DNA of 64,000 bases. Origin: G963665405 sp963665405. Its GTDB lineage: Bacteria; Chloroflexota; Dehalococcoidia; Lucifugimonadales; G963665405. Made by a program: the position numbers and the translations under genes. Below the pieces are notes generated by a model. That model did not search any database, was not told the origin of the DNA, and worked only from the letters and a program-made list of their open reading frames with translations. Positions 48,591 to 57,648 of the stretch are shown here, one piece after another; the stretch's first letter is position 1, and every line of letters begins with the position of its first letter. The DNA lies in NCBI GenBank assembly GCA_963665405.2, contig CAXXUH010000003.1:496001-560000 (forward strand), read 5' to 3'.

Positions 48591-48728
48591 TCACCTGTCG
48601 ACCGCGGCAAAGGGTTTGCCCATATCCTCGAGAACATCGTGTCCCGCATCAGAAAAAGGGGGTTCACCGAGGACCAGATCGGCGCCATGCTAGTAGAGAA
48701 CCTTAAGAGCGCATTGACATTCCTGTAG
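48591..48728 (+). pseudogene. C-terminal remnant of a phosphotriesterase-family gene
   Basis: The frame from about 48591 to the stop at 48726-48728 encodes DRGKGFAHILENIVSRIRK, RGFTEDQIGAMLVENLKSA and LTFL. This aligns without gaps to the C-terminus of the intact hydrolase at 1976-3037 (GGKGIAHILDSMVPRMRR...RALTF). The rest of the gene is gone. Only about 45 codons remain, directly after the second integrase remnant. Confidence 0.8.
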
Positions 48729-48835
48729 CAAGTGGTCAGGATTGGCGGCATTGGCGGTGTCGATTCCGTCCTCGCTAACATCCACGTGGGCTGTGAGCAC
48801 GAGATCTCAAGCTTCGTAAGGTGAGGCCCTAGACC

Positions 48836-50875
48836 GTGGGAAGTTCCCGAATCTGGTTGGAGATAGCTACCCGGAGGCCCTTTGCTGACGGGGTTGGCTT
48901 TGGCGAGACTGGCCCCTACGAGATACTCGCGGGCCGGGTCCGGTACGCAATAGACCCATCGGCGACCAGCAACCGCGGCGTAGTCGATCTCGAATATGCG
49001 CCTCGCAACGCCGACGGCTTGGTGGAGTGCTCTGCAGACCTCCGTATCCTGAAGCCGGTCGAAATGTCTCGCGGCAATGGTCGTCTCCTCTACGACGTCA
49101 ACAACCGCGGCAACATGCGGACCCTTCAGTTCTTCAACGACGCCGTGCACAGCAACGATCCGACCGGCGAAGAGCACGCCGGCAACGGCTTCCTGATGCG
49201 ACGCGGCTACGCACTGGTCTGGTCGGGATGGCAGGGCGACCTCCTCCCGGGTGCGGGACGCCTCACCATGGACGTCCCCGTCGCCACCGACCACGGGAAG
49301 GAGATCACAGGGCCGGTCAGAACCGAGTTCACCGCCGACCAGCCGAGCATGGCCTCGATTCCCCTGAGCGCGAACAGCTATACGCATAGCTACGATACCG
49401 TTTCGCTCGATCCCGACTTGGCCACCCTCACCCTGAAGGAGTACGAGGGAAACGACCGGCAACCGATCCCATCGGATCGATGGCAGTTTGCCACGCTCGA
49501 CGAGCAGGGGAGCCCTCAGCGGTCAAGCGCCCACCTATACCTGCCCGAGGGCTTCAGACCGGGATGGATCTACGAGCTTGTCTATACGGCGAGGAACCCA
49601 CTCGTGCTCGGTCTGGGATTCACCGGCGTGCGGGATCTGGTGTCGTTCCTGGTCAACAACGAGGTCGACAGCGCGGACAACGCCAATCCTTTGAGGGACG
49701 GCGCTTCAGGCATCGAGAAAGCGTACTCGTGGGGCAGGTCGCTGAGTGGCCGTTTCCTTCGGGAGTTCGTCTACCTCGGCTTCAACGCGGACACGCAGGG
49801 GCGCCAGGTGTTCGACGCCATCTCGCCTCACGTCTCCGGCGGAGGACGCGTCGCTCTCAACCAGCGCTTCGCCCAGCCTGGGCGTGTCCCGTTGCAGCAC
49901 CGTGACCGCCTCTTCCCGTCGGACCAATTCCCCTTCGCCTACGAGGTGACTACGGATCCGCTCACCTCTAAAACCGATGGCATCCTGAAGCGCCCAGACA
50001 CCGACCCCCTCGTCATCCACACCCAGACCTCGTGCGAGTATTGGGACCGCCGCGGCTCTCTGGTCCATTCCGACCCGTTCGGCAATGATTTGCCAGGGCA
50101 CCAGACAGCCAGGGTCTACCTCTTCTCCAGCTCCCAGCATTTCGCGGACCCACTAAAGGGGCCCGAGGAGGGCGCACCGTCGGACTCCACCGCGGGGCCT
50201 GTCTCGTCCAGCCACGCGAACCTGTCGAATCCCTTGAACACCACGCCCTTACTGAGGGCGCTCCTGGACGCCCTCGACGCCTGGGCCACGCACGGCACAC
50301 CTCCGCCGCCCAGCCGAGTACCTCGCCGCTCCGAAGAGACCGCGGTACCCGCTGCAGCTGCAAAGACCCGCTTCCCGAAGACCCCGGGAATCGTCTTCCC
50401 CGATCACCCGAACCGTCTGTTCGTCCAGGACTTCGGCCCCGAGTTCGACGCGGGCATCCAGTCCGTCGAGCCACCGACCGAGGACCATACGAGGGAGTAC
50501 ACTGTCTTGATCCCGCAGGTCGACGCCGATGGCAACGACGTGCCGGGGATACGTACGCCAGACGTCGACGTCCCGGTCGCGACCTACACCGGTTGGAACT
50601 TCCGGCCGGGGAACCGGGCGCTGACCGGTGTCGTCGGCAGCTACTTCCCCTTCGCTGCCACAACGGACGAGCGAGAGCGAAACGGCGACCCTCGCCCGTC
50701 CCTCGAGGAGCGTTATGCGAGCAAAACGGTATACGTCGACGCCCTCAGATCCGCCGCGGAGGCACTGGTAGACCAGCGCCTCCTCCTGAGAGAGGACGCC
50801 GACCGGTACATGGAGCTCGCCCAGCAACACGCCCCTTCAGCCTCCGCGGACGTCTCGGAGAACCCATTGTCATAA
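48836..50875 (+). CDS. Alpha/beta hydrolase domain-containing protein (large family of unknown substrate)
   Basis: The start is GTG 48836, nine bases after GTGAGG. The 679-residue protein has a beta-rich N-terminal half with GRLLYDVNNRGNMRTLQFFN and GNGFLMRRGYALVWSGWQGD. The hydrolase half has YTARNPLVLGLGFTGVRDLV and, near residue 305, SWGRSLSGRFLREFVYLGFN, where G-x-S-x-S/G is the nucleophile elbow (S-L-S-G). It belongs to a family of about 650 residues common in marine SAR202 and Actinobacteria, thought to be esterases. It heads the hydrolase set of the island. No signal peptide is seen. Confidence 0.83.
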   Translation: MGSSRIWLEIATRRPFADGVGFGETGPYEILAGRVRYAIDPSATSNRGVVDLEYAPRNADGLVECSADLRILKPVEMSRGNGRLLYDVNNRGNMRTLQFFNDAVHSNDPTGEEHAGNGFLMRRGYALVWSGWQGDLLPGAGRLTMDVPVATDHGKEITGPVRTEFTADQPSMASIPLSANSYTHSYDTVSLDPDLATLTLKEYEGNDRQPIPSDRWQFATLDEQGSPQRSSAHLYLPEGFRPGWIYELVYTARNPLVLGLGFTGVRDLVSFLVNNEVDSADNANPLRDGASGIEKAYSWGRSLSGRFLREFVYLGFNADTQGRQVFDAISPHVSGGGRVALNQRFAQPGRVPLQHRDRLFPSDQFPFAYEVTTDPLTSKTDGILKRPDTDPLVIHTQTSCEYWDRRGSLVHSDPFGNDLPGHQTARVYLFSSSQHFADPLKGPEEGAPSDSTAGPVSSSHANLSNPLNTTPLLRALLDALDAWATHGTPPPPSRVPRRSEETAVPAAAAKTRFPKTPGIVFPDHPNRLFVQDFGPEFDAGIQSVEPPTEDHTREYTVLIPQVDADGNDVPGIRTPDVDVPVATYTGWNFRPGNRALTGVVGSYFPFAATTDERERNGDPRPSLEERYASKTVYVDALRSAAEALVDQRLLLREDADRYMELAQQHAPSASADVSENPLS

Positions 50876-51045
50876 GCGAAGCGGAGAATCTGGGGAGGAG
50901 GCCGTTTCGAGGGCCGCACGAGTGCACCGACCTGAATCCAGTCCCCTCACCATTGAAAAACTCTCTGAGTACGCCAACACCGGGGAGCTCCTCCCCACAT
51001 TGTCGTCATTCCGAGTGAAACGAGGAATCTGGGGCGTGGCCTGCT
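50876..51045. repeat. Dispersed repeat of the GAAGCGGAGAATCTGGGG type
   Basis: GCGAAGCGGAGAATCTGGGG (50876-50896) and, near 51003, GTCATTCCGAGTGAAACGAGGAATCTGGGG resemble the CATTCTGAGC...GAAGAACCTGGGG part of the tandem units at 13512. They flank a short unrelated stretch between the hydrolase and peptidase genes. Confidence 0.6.
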
Positions 51046-51058
51046 CAGCGCATCCAAG

Positions 51059-52189
51059 ATGAAAAAACTCTTCGATTACGCCGCCGCCAACACCAAGGAG
51101 ATCCTCGAGACCCTGCGTCAACTCGTCGAGATTGAATCGTGCAGCTCGGAGAAGGACGCGGTCGATGAGCTGGGCTTGTTCGTGGGTGGCAGGCTGGATG
51201 CCGTCGGCGCCCGGGTACACATTATCGAGCAGGAAACGGTTGGCGATCACCTCTTGGCCGACTTCGGTGAAGGTGACGGGCAGGTCCTCGTTCTTGGCCA
51301 CCTCGACACCATCTGGCCCACGGGGACCCTGAAGCGTCAACCGTTCCGGGTCGAGCACGGCCTCGCCTTCGGTCCTGGCATATTCGACATGAAGGCTGGG
51401 TTGGCCATAACCCTTCATGCCCTCGAGAGCTTGAGCACGCTTCAGTTGACGCCGGGGCGCAGGATTCGCGTCCTCCTGAACGGGGACGAGGAGAACGGCA
51501 GCTACACCTCACAACCCATCATCGAGGAGTGCGCGAGAGCCAGCGAGTTCGTACTCTGCGTGGAGGCGCCGTTGGGTAGGGCAGGGGCCCTCAAAACGGC
51601 CCGCAAGGGACTTGGCAGATTCACCGTGAGCGTTACCGGTCGCGCCGCGCACGCCGGGAACGACCCGGACAAGGGCATCAGCGCCATTCAGGAGCTGGCG
51701 CACCAGATCCTGAGGCTCGGCGAGATCGGCAACCCCGCGAGAGGAACCTTCGTCAACGTAGGCGTCGTCCGGGGTGGTCTGGTCAGTAACCAGATCGCCG
51801 ACTCCGCAGAGGCCGAAGTAGACTTGAGAGCCGCGACACCGGCGGAGGCAGACCGGGCGGTCGGTGCCATCCTCGGTCTGACTCCGGCCACGCGGGGCGC
51901 GTCCGTGACCGTAGCCGGAGGCCTCAACCGGCCCGTCATGGAGCGTACCGACGCCATCGGCCACCTATTTGAGAAGGCCAGGCAGATGGCGCTGGAGAAC
52001 GGCATCGAGCTCACCGAGGCCTCAGTCGGCGGGGGCTCCGACGGTCAGTTCGCGGCTGCTGTTGGCGCGCCGGTCCTCGATGGCCTGGGCGCCATCGGCG
52101 ACGGGATGTTCACCGACCACGAACATATAGTCGTTGACTCGCTGCCCGAGCGGACCGGGCTGCTGGCCTCGCTACTGATGACGGCCTGA
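51059..52189 (+). CDS. M20 family metallopeptidase (carboxypeptidase G2-like)
   Basis: The 376-residue zinc hydrolase cleaves amide bonds of small peptides or acyl amino acids. LGHLDTIWPTG (His ligand and Asp), GPGIFDMKAG (bridging Asp), NGDEENGS (general base Glu and Glu ligand) and the C-terminal DHEHI (His ligand) are all present. The dimerisation domain (about 180-290) starts with GRAAHAGNDPDKG. No signal peptide is visible, unlike secreted CPG2. It sits between the alpha/beta hydrolase and phosphotriesterase genes. Confidence 0.88.
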   Translation: MKKLFDYAAANTKEILETLRQLVEIESCSSEKDAVDELGLFVGGRLDAVGARVHIIEQETVGDHLLADFGEGDGQVLVLGHLDTIWPTGTLKRQPFRVEHGLAFGPGIFDMKAGLAITLHALESLSTLQLTPGRRIRVLLNGDEENGSYTSQPIIEECARASEFVLCVEAPLGRAGALKTARKGLGRFTVSVTGRAAHAGNDPDKGISAIQELAHQILRLGEIGNPARGTFVNVGVVRGGLVSNQIADSAEAEVDLRAATPAEADRAVGAILGLTPATRGASVTVAGGLNRPVMERTDAIGHLFEKARQMALENGIELTEASVGGGSDGQFAAAVGAPVLDGLGAIGDGMFTDHEHIVVDSLPERTGLLASLLMTA

Positions 52190-52220
52190 TCTTCGAAAGC
52201 AACTTGCCCAGAGGTGCGGC

Positions 52221-53177
52221 GTGGCGACGATCAACACAGCGACCGGCCCGATCGACTCCTCGGAGCTAGGCTTCACTCTCTCCCATGAGCACGTAATCCT
52301 GACCTCGGCGGGCATCCCTCAGGTGTTCCCCGACTTCGTGGACCGCGACGGAACCATCGAGCGGGCCGTTCGCGACCTGAAGGCGGCCCACGACGCAGGA
52401 GTCCGCACCATCATCGACGTGACCACGATGGACCTCGGCCGCGACGTCGAGCTCCTGGCGACCGTATCCCGCGAATCTGGCGTCAACATCATCTGTGCCA
52501 CCGGCATCTGGATCGACATCCCTCGCCTGTTCTGGATGGCCAACGTCGATAGCGTCGCCAAGCTCTTCGTCCGCGAGATCCGGGACGGGATGGAGGCCAC
52601 AGGTATCAAGCCCGGCGTCATCAAGGTCGCCACCAACGTCGGCGGCGTGACCCCCGAGGGCGAGAAGATCCTGCGGGCCGCGGCGAGGGCGAGTCTCGAG
52701 ACGGGGATTCCGATCTCGACTCACACCTTTGCTCCAGAGCGATCAGGCAACGAGCAGATGGCGATCTTCGAAGACGAAAAGCTCGACCTCAGCCTGGTCT
52801 GCATCGGCCACAGCGACGACAGCACCGACCTCGACTACCTCGCCGCCGTAGCCAGCAAAGGCGCATGGCTCGGCATGGACCACCTGACCTTCGAGTATCG
52901 CGAAGCGCTGGTCGACCTGAAGACCCGACTAGCGACCATCAAGCAGCTCATCGACGGCGGCTTTGCCGACAGACTCATGTTCGGACATGATTGGGGTGTC
53001 GAGTTGCCGATCCTGGACCCCAAGGTCATCGCCACCAGGGACGCCTATAACCCACACGGGTACGGCTTCGTCTCCAAGGTCGTGATACCCCAGCTCAAGG
53101 ACTTGGGAGTCACCGACGAGACGGTGCAAAAGATCATGGTCGAGAACCCGAGGCGCTACCTGGAGGGCGGCAACTGA
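52221..53177 (+). CDS. Phosphotriesterase-family hydrolase with carbamylatable lysine
   Basis: The 318-residue protein starts at GTG 52221 and has the PF02126 signature LGFTLSHEHVIL (HxH), VIKVATN with the bridging Lys (unlike the Glu of the relative at 1976), ISTHTFAP, CIGHSDDS and FGHDWGVELP with the catalytic Asp. Lactonase or amidohydrolase activity is likely for such members. It lies in a run of four plus-strand hydrolase genes and may act on the same compound as its neighbours. Confidence 0.87.
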   Translation: MATINTATGPIDSSELGFTLSHEHVILTSAGIPQVFPDFVDRDGTIERAVRDLKAAHDAGVRTIIDVTTMDLGRDVELLATVSRESGVNIICATGIWIDIPRLFWMANVDSVAKLFVREIRDGMEATGIKPGVIKVATNVGGVTPEGEKILRAAARASLETGIPISTHTFAPERSGNEQMAIFEDEKLDLSLVCIGHSDDSTDLDYLAAVASKGAWLGMDHLTFEYREALVDLKTRLATIKQLIDGGFADRLMFGHDWGVELPILDPKVIATRDAYNPHGYGFVSKVVIPQLKDLGVTDETVQKIMVENPRRYLEGGN

Positions 53178-53221
53178 CAGGATCTGGTGTGTGGCGTTAG
53201 CACACCCCAAAGGGAGGTTAG

Positions 53222-54040
53222 ATGACCGGTATCTGGCCCAGCGACACGAGGTGCGTCGTCACGCTGACCTTCGACCTGGACGGCGTGACGCTGCCACTGA
53301 ACTGGGACCCCGAGGCCGTCAACCGTCCCTCCGTGCTCTCGATGAGCGACTTTGGTCCCAAGGTCGGCGTCTTCAGGATCCTCGACCTCCTGGACGAACA
53401 CGGCGTCAAGGTCACGTTCTTCATCCCCGGCTACATAGCCGAGCGCAACCAGGACACCGTCCGGAGGGTGCTCAGCCGGGGCCACGAAGTCGCCCACCAC
53501 GGCTACATGCACGAGCCACCGTCCACGCTCGATGCCCCCCAGGAGGTCGAGATCATGGACAAGAGTATTCGCATCCTCGAGGGGATCATCGGCGAGCGAC
53601 CCCTCGGCTATCGGGCCCCTTCCTGGGATCCCAGCACCCGTACGCTGGGCCTCGTCGCCGAGCGAGGCTTCGTCTACGACTCGAGCCTTATGGACGACGA
53701 TGCCCCGTACCTCCTCCACACCTCGAACGGGTGGCTGGTAGAGCTGCCTGTCCACTGGGCCCAGGACGACTTCGGTTACTACGCCTACAACCGCGGAGCG
53801 GGCTCCATGAATACGCCGGAGAACGTCTACGGTGCGTGGAAGACGGAGTTCGACGGTGCCTACAAGTACGGCCGGCTGTTCATGCTTACCAATCATCCCC
53901 AGGTCACGGGCCGGCTGGCCAAGATCATGGTCCTCGACCGGCTGATCCGGTACATGCGCGAGCACGATGGAGTCGAGTTCATGAGATGCATTGACGTTGC
54001 CCGGATGGTCGAGTCGGGCTCCGGCGCATCTGGAACATGA
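53222..54040 (+). CDS. Polysaccharide deacetylase family protein
   Basis: The 272-residue protein has the NodB fold: LTFDLDG near residue 15 (metal Asp), EVAHHGYMHEPP near 90 (H-x3-H metal ligands), GYRAPSWDPS near 130 and VELPVHW. This form without a signal peptide is common in amidohydrolase-type members (PuuE-like allantoinases), which open ring amides or remove acyl groups from small molecules rather than chitin. AAAGGGAGG lies before the ATG. Its stop overlaps the start of a truncated SDR gene, so an SDR once followed in the same operon. Confidence 0.87.
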   Translation: MTGIWPSDTRCVVTLTFDLDGVTLPLNWDPEAVNRPSVLSMSDFGPKVGVFRILDLLDEHGVKVTFFIPGYIAERNQDTVRRVLSRGHEVAHHGYMHEPPSTLDAPQEVEIMDKSIRILEGIIGERPLGYRAPSWDPSTRTLGLVAERGFVYDSSLMDDDAPYLLHTSNGWLVELPVHWAQDDFGYYAYNRGAGSMNTPENVYGAWKTEFDGAYKYGRLFMLTNHPQVTGRLAKIMVLDRLIRYMREHDGVEFMRCIDVARMVESGSGASGT

Positions 54041-54093
54041 GACTCCACAGCAAGGTCGCCCTGATAACCGGAGCGGCGAGACCCGGTACGGGT
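54037..54093 (+). pseudogene. 5' stump of a short-chain dehydrogenase gene
   Basis: ATG 54037 overlaps the deacetylase stop (ATGA) and begins MRLHSKVALITGAARPGTG, the classic N-terminus and dinucleotide loop of an SDR. After about codon 19 the sequence loses all similarity, so a deletion or insertion junction lies near 54093. The reading frame goes on without family features. Confidence 0.8.
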
Positions 54094-54124
54094 TGTGCCT
54101 TAATCCAGGAAGCACCGGTATCTC

Positions 54125-54553
54125 GTGTTCCTCGACCATTCCTGGTCACAGGACGGCTACCTGTACGCAGTTGCACTCACGCCAACGCCCGTCTTGATCG
54201 TCACGGTTGAGGTCCCTGTCGAGAAAGACGTCGACGATGTGTCTGTTCCCTTGCCTGACAATGTCCGCCTGTTGGCTAAGTGGGGCTCAGCGGGCAGCGG
54301 TGACGGCCAGTTCCTGTCCCCAAAGGGGATAGCCGTGGACGGATCGGGGAACGTGTACGTGGCCGACACATTCCATTTCCGGGTGCAGGTGTTCAGCGCC
54401 AGCGGGGAATTCCTGGCCAAGTGGGGCACAGAGGGCAGCGGCGACGGCCAGTTCCAGTTCCCCTCGGCGATAGCTGTGGACGGGTCGGGCAACGTCTACG
54501 TGGCTGATAGCGGGAACAACCGGGTGCAGGTGTTCAGCGTCGAACTTCCGTAG
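54125..54553 (+). pseudogene. NHL-repeat protein fragment
   Basis: The open frame from GTG 54125 (142 codons) holds two almost perfect NHL blades of the form GSGDGQF, AVDGSGNVYVAD, RVQVFS. The family needs five or six blades for a propeller, and no signal or ribosome binding site is visible, so this is most likely a fragment of a longer gene. It abuts the SDR stump, and the junction of the two is near 54093-54125. Confidence 0.7.
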
Positions 54554-54649
54554 AGTGAACGTGCTCGTTTAGGGGCGCCTTTCGTCTCAGCTTCACGACT
54601 TGGTTGTCGCGGAACTTTCCCAAAGGGCACCTTGGGAAAGTTGCGGCCT

Positions 54650-54790
54650 CTAGTCAGCGTTTCCGCTGACAATCCCGGCTACGGGACCCGCCGGCTTCTT
54701 TTCTGTGATGTCTCTGATGATGCCGGCGAACATGAGCTGGTCACCCAGCCGCATTTCGCTGACCGCCAGGTTCGTTCGAGCGATCAGACC
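54650..54790 (-). pseudogene. PAS-domain remnant
   Basis: On the minus strand LAVSEMRLGDQLMFAGIIRD followed by ITEKK is the C-terminal strand and linker of a PAS sensor domain, as in many histidine kinases. Only about 30 codons are recognisable (about 54695-54769), and the surrounding frame looks random. Nothing else is supported in 54554-54938 apart from the promoter below. Confidence 0.65.
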
Positions 54791-54881
54791 GGGCCGTCCT
54801 GCGGCAATTTGTTCCCTTCCCGAAGGAAACCGGCAGACAACCCGGCGTGCTTGGGATGAACCAAGTCGGAAGAACGCGGAG

Positions 54882-54912
54882 TTGGCTTTGAGGGCGCAGA
54901 CTGACTTATACT
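54882..54912 (+). promoter_or_regulatory. Probable promoter of the ImmA/IrrE-macro cassette
   Basis: TTGGCT (54882-54887) and TATACT (54907-54912) are separated by 19 bases. A start near 54919 leaves a leader of about 20 bases with GGGAGG before the TTG start at 54939. Confidence 0.45.
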
Positions 54913-54938
54913 GTCGGCGTCTACTGGGAGGTGATGCC

Positions 54939-56132
54939 TTGGCCAATTGGACGAATCACTCCGTACTTTCACTGTCTCGGGCCGTTGATCCGATCGCCGA
55001 GATTACGCGCGTCGCTCGAGAGGTCGTGCTGGACGCCCTCGAGGAGGGCTGGTCAGGTCCTCCGTACGACCCCTTCGCCCTTGCCGACATACTCGGAATC
55101 CGAACATCGCCCTCCGATGACGTCCTAGACGCACGTGTCAGCGCTGCAGACGATCGCTTCTTGATCGAATACAACCCGAACAAGCCCAGGGGCCGCACCC
55201 GCTTCTCCATCGCCCACGAGATTGGGCACACCTTGTTCCCCGACTGCTCGGAGTGGGTCCGAAATAGGGTAACGCTGGCGCAGGCGGAGCGAGACGAGTG
55301 GTAGCTCGAACTCCTGTGCAACTTGGCCGCAGCTGAGTTTCTGATGCCGATAGGAGCTCTAGGGGATGTCAGGGAAAAGCCACTCGCAATGGAACGGATA
55401 CGGGCGTGGCAGCGGGAGTTCGAGGTTTCAACTGAGGCCATCTTGCTCCGAGCGGTGAAGATGACGCCAGAGAGCTCCGCAGTCTTCGCCGCGTCAAGGC
55501 CAACGGCCGAAACACGGGGAGTCGTATACAACATCGACTACTTCAACCCATCCAGGTCATTCCCACCGTATAAGCCTGCCGGCTGTCTGACTGGAGCATC
55601 CTTGCTGGCTAGCTGCACGGCCATAGGCGCGGAAGCGATGGGTCGTGAGCGATGGCCCGAGGCTCCGAGGGACTTCTGGGTTGAATGCGTTGGCGTGCCA
55701 CCCTATCCGGGGCATGTGTACCCGCGGGTTGTGGGATTCATTCGCGACACAGCATCCAGGTCATTCCCACCGTATAAGCCTGCCGGCTGTCTGACTGGAG
55801 CACCTTCGGAGCTGCTAGAGAGAGACGAGGGTATCCAATATGAAGAGAGCGATGCGCTCAAGCCCGGTGGACCGGGAAAGAAGATAGTCGCGTTCGTCGT
55901 GAACGACAAGGCCAGAAAGTGGGGTGGGGGCTTCGCGCTGGCGGTTAGAAGGCACTGGCCCCATGTGCAGGCCGAATTCGAACGTGAGGGCGATCTCCGA
56001 CTCGGCTCAGTGCACTGGAGTGACGCAACCGATGACGTACTAGCGTGCGCGATGGTCGCTCAACACGGATATCGCCCTGGGCCGAGGCCTGGCATCCGAT
56101 ATCACGCGCTCGATTCGGCGTTGTCTCGGCTT
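54939..56132 (+). pseudogene. ImmA/IrrE metallopeptidase-macro domain fusion, interrupted by TAG and truncated
   Basis: TTG 54939 follows GGGAGG. The first part encodes an ImmA/IrrE zinc peptidase: RFSIAHEIGHTLFPDC is the HExxH site. A TAG at 55302-55304 interrupts it between ERDEW and LELLCNLAAAEFLMP, where relatives read straight through (a CAG to TAG change would do). The same frame then continues to AIGAEAMGRERW and VGVPPYPGHVYPRVVGF, then a macro domain: KIVAFVVNDKARKWGGGFAL, MVAQHGY and IRYHALDSALSRL. It breaks off about two-thirds through at 56132. ImmA proteases cleave repressors; macro domains bind or remove ADP-ribose. Fusions of the two fit stress or defence roles. A 50-bp in-frame duplication lies inside. 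Confidence 0.75.
55549..55802 (+). repeat. 50-bp perfect in-frame direct duplication
   Basis: Bases 55549-55598 recur exactly at 55753-55802 (offset 204, a multiple of three). Both encode SRSFPPYKPAGCLTGA. The first copy fits the ImmA family context (before ASCTAIG), while the second sits in the linker before the macro domain and looks like the added one. Confidence 0.9.
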
Positions 56133-56841
56133 GGGTCAGGGGATTGGCTCCACCAAACAGGGAGTCGGGTTCGCTACGGCCCGCCGCATCACAGATCGAG
56201 ATCGCCACGTCACCCTCGCCAGGGATGTAAGGGAGCTCGGTCCGTTCATTCGAGACACTGTCCAGCTTATCGCCGATGCGGTTGCGGCTGGCGGGCGGGT
56301 TTTCTTAGAGGGCACCCAAGGAACCGCGCTGAGCTTGTACCACGGATTCTATCCGTACGTAACGTCTAGGGACACGACCGTTTCCGCATGTCTCTCTGAG
56401 GCCGGAGTACCTCCTAGCTACGTTCGCCGAACCATTATGGTGTGCAGAACATACCCGATACGGGTTGAGAGTCCACCCGGCTGGACCTCTGGACCCATGT
56501 CCAAGGAGATCGACTGGGCCGTTGTGTCCGATCGATCGAAGAAGCCTCTCCCAGAAATTCGTCGCGCCGAGCGCACTTCGACAACTAACAGGGAGCGCCG
56601 CGTGGGCGAGTTCGACTGGGCGCTTCTACGCAGAGCTGCGTTGCTCAACCGCCCTACCGACATAGCCTTGACTTTCGTTGACTACTTCGATCGCCGGAAC
56701 GGTGACGCGAGAAGGTTTGACCAACTCACTCCGGACACAATCCGTTTTGTTGAAGAGATCGAATCGGTTGCCGAGGCTCCTGTAACGTTGATCGCAACCG
56801 GGTTCAACAACCGCAGTGTGATCGATCGCCGCAGATGGTAG
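56131..56841 (+). pseudogene. Truncated PurA-like (adenylosuccinate synthetase family) gene
   Basis: In a different frame from the macro domain, sequence from about 56137 reads GQGIGSTKQGVGFATARRI, FLEGTQGTALSLYHGFYPYV, TSRDTTVSACLSEAG, VCRTYPIRV, ERRVGEFDW and ALTFVDYFD. These match the C-terminal two-thirds of the short adenylosuccinate-synthetase family, which joins IMP-like nucleotides to aspartate using GTP. The N-terminal P-loop part (GDEGKGK) is missing: a deletion has joined the middle of the macro domain to the middle of this gene near 56132-56140. The frame is otherwise intact to its stop. Members of this family include phage PurZ-type enzymes; which reaction applied here is unknown. 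Confidence 0.75.
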
Positions 56842-56924
56842 AGAGCCGCATACCTTTAATCGCCCCAACGGCCGCGGAACGCGCAGTGGTGCTTGCACAC
56901 TCGAGAATGACACAGGCTTGAGAA

Positions 56925-57587
56925 GTGGATTCTCTCGAACTGATCCGACAGTTCCCGCAGATCTACCACATGGCTGAGGCAGGCAGCTGGCCGCTGATTC
57001 TTGAGCACGGACTTCTAAGTACTTCGGCAATCCTGGACCTGTCGGGCTACTCGCGGGAGCAACGAGACCAGATAGAGGCGCGACATCGGCCTCACAAGTT
57101 GACGCTCAGCCTCCCAACGGTTGGCACCGTGATAATCAGGGACCAGAAGCCGATGCGAGACTCCGTGCTTCGGACGGTACTCGACGGCTGCACGCCGGAG
57201 GAGTGGTATCGACTTCTCAACGGCAAGGTGTTCTTCTGGCCGACGCGAAAACGGCTCCTTAGGTTTCTCGGGGCCAAAGCCTATCGAGACGCGGACCAAA
57301 TTGTGATCACGGTAGACACCGAGCGCCTACTCAACGACTATCGCAAGAGCGCCACTCTTTCACCTATCAACTCCGGCGCCACACTTTTCAACGCTATCGA
57401 GCGAGGCATGGAGACCTTCGTCCCAATTCCGGACTACCCCTGGGAGTATGGGCGACGAAAGAGATCTCGGAGTGAAGCGGTCGCCGAGATTGCCATAGAT
57501 CGCGGTGTAATGAACGTTGCCTCGTACGTGACGGAGGTGCGATGTTGGCGAGGCGACTCACCGCGCCGTGTGATCTGGACACCCTAG
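56925..57587 (+). CDS. DUF7002-like protein, possible ADP-ribosyltransferase fold
   Basis: The 220-residue product (GTG 56925) begins MDSLELIRQFPQIYHMAEAG, SWPLILEHGLLSTSAILDL, then VIIRDQKPMRD, EWYRLLNGKVFFWPTRKRL, an VDTERLL strand and LSPINSGATLF. I recognise this as the DUF7002 family from memory. The order His (YHMA), GLLS-type loop, then aromatic KVFFW and a late conserved Asn/Ser-Gly resembles DarT-type ADP-ribosyltransferases, which is inference only. It seems intact and is in the same orientation as the macro-domain gene, which would be a natural antagonist. A modest ribosome binding site precedes it. Confidence 0.6.
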   Translation: MDSLELIRQFPQIYHMAEAGSWPLILEHGLLSTSAILDLSGYSREQRDQIEARHRPHKLTLSLPTVGTVIIRDQKPMRDSVLRTVLDGCTPEEWYRLLNGKVFFWPTRKRLLRFLGAKAYRDADQIVITVDTERLLNDYRKSATLSPINSGATLFNAIERGMETFVPIPDYPWEYGRRKRSRSEAVAEIAIDRGVMNVASYVTEVRCWRGDSPRRVIWTP

Positions 57588-57648
57588 TCGGGCACCATCG
57601 AAGGCCTCCACGTAGTATCAGCTACTCTTTCGCGAAAGGTGGCTGGAC

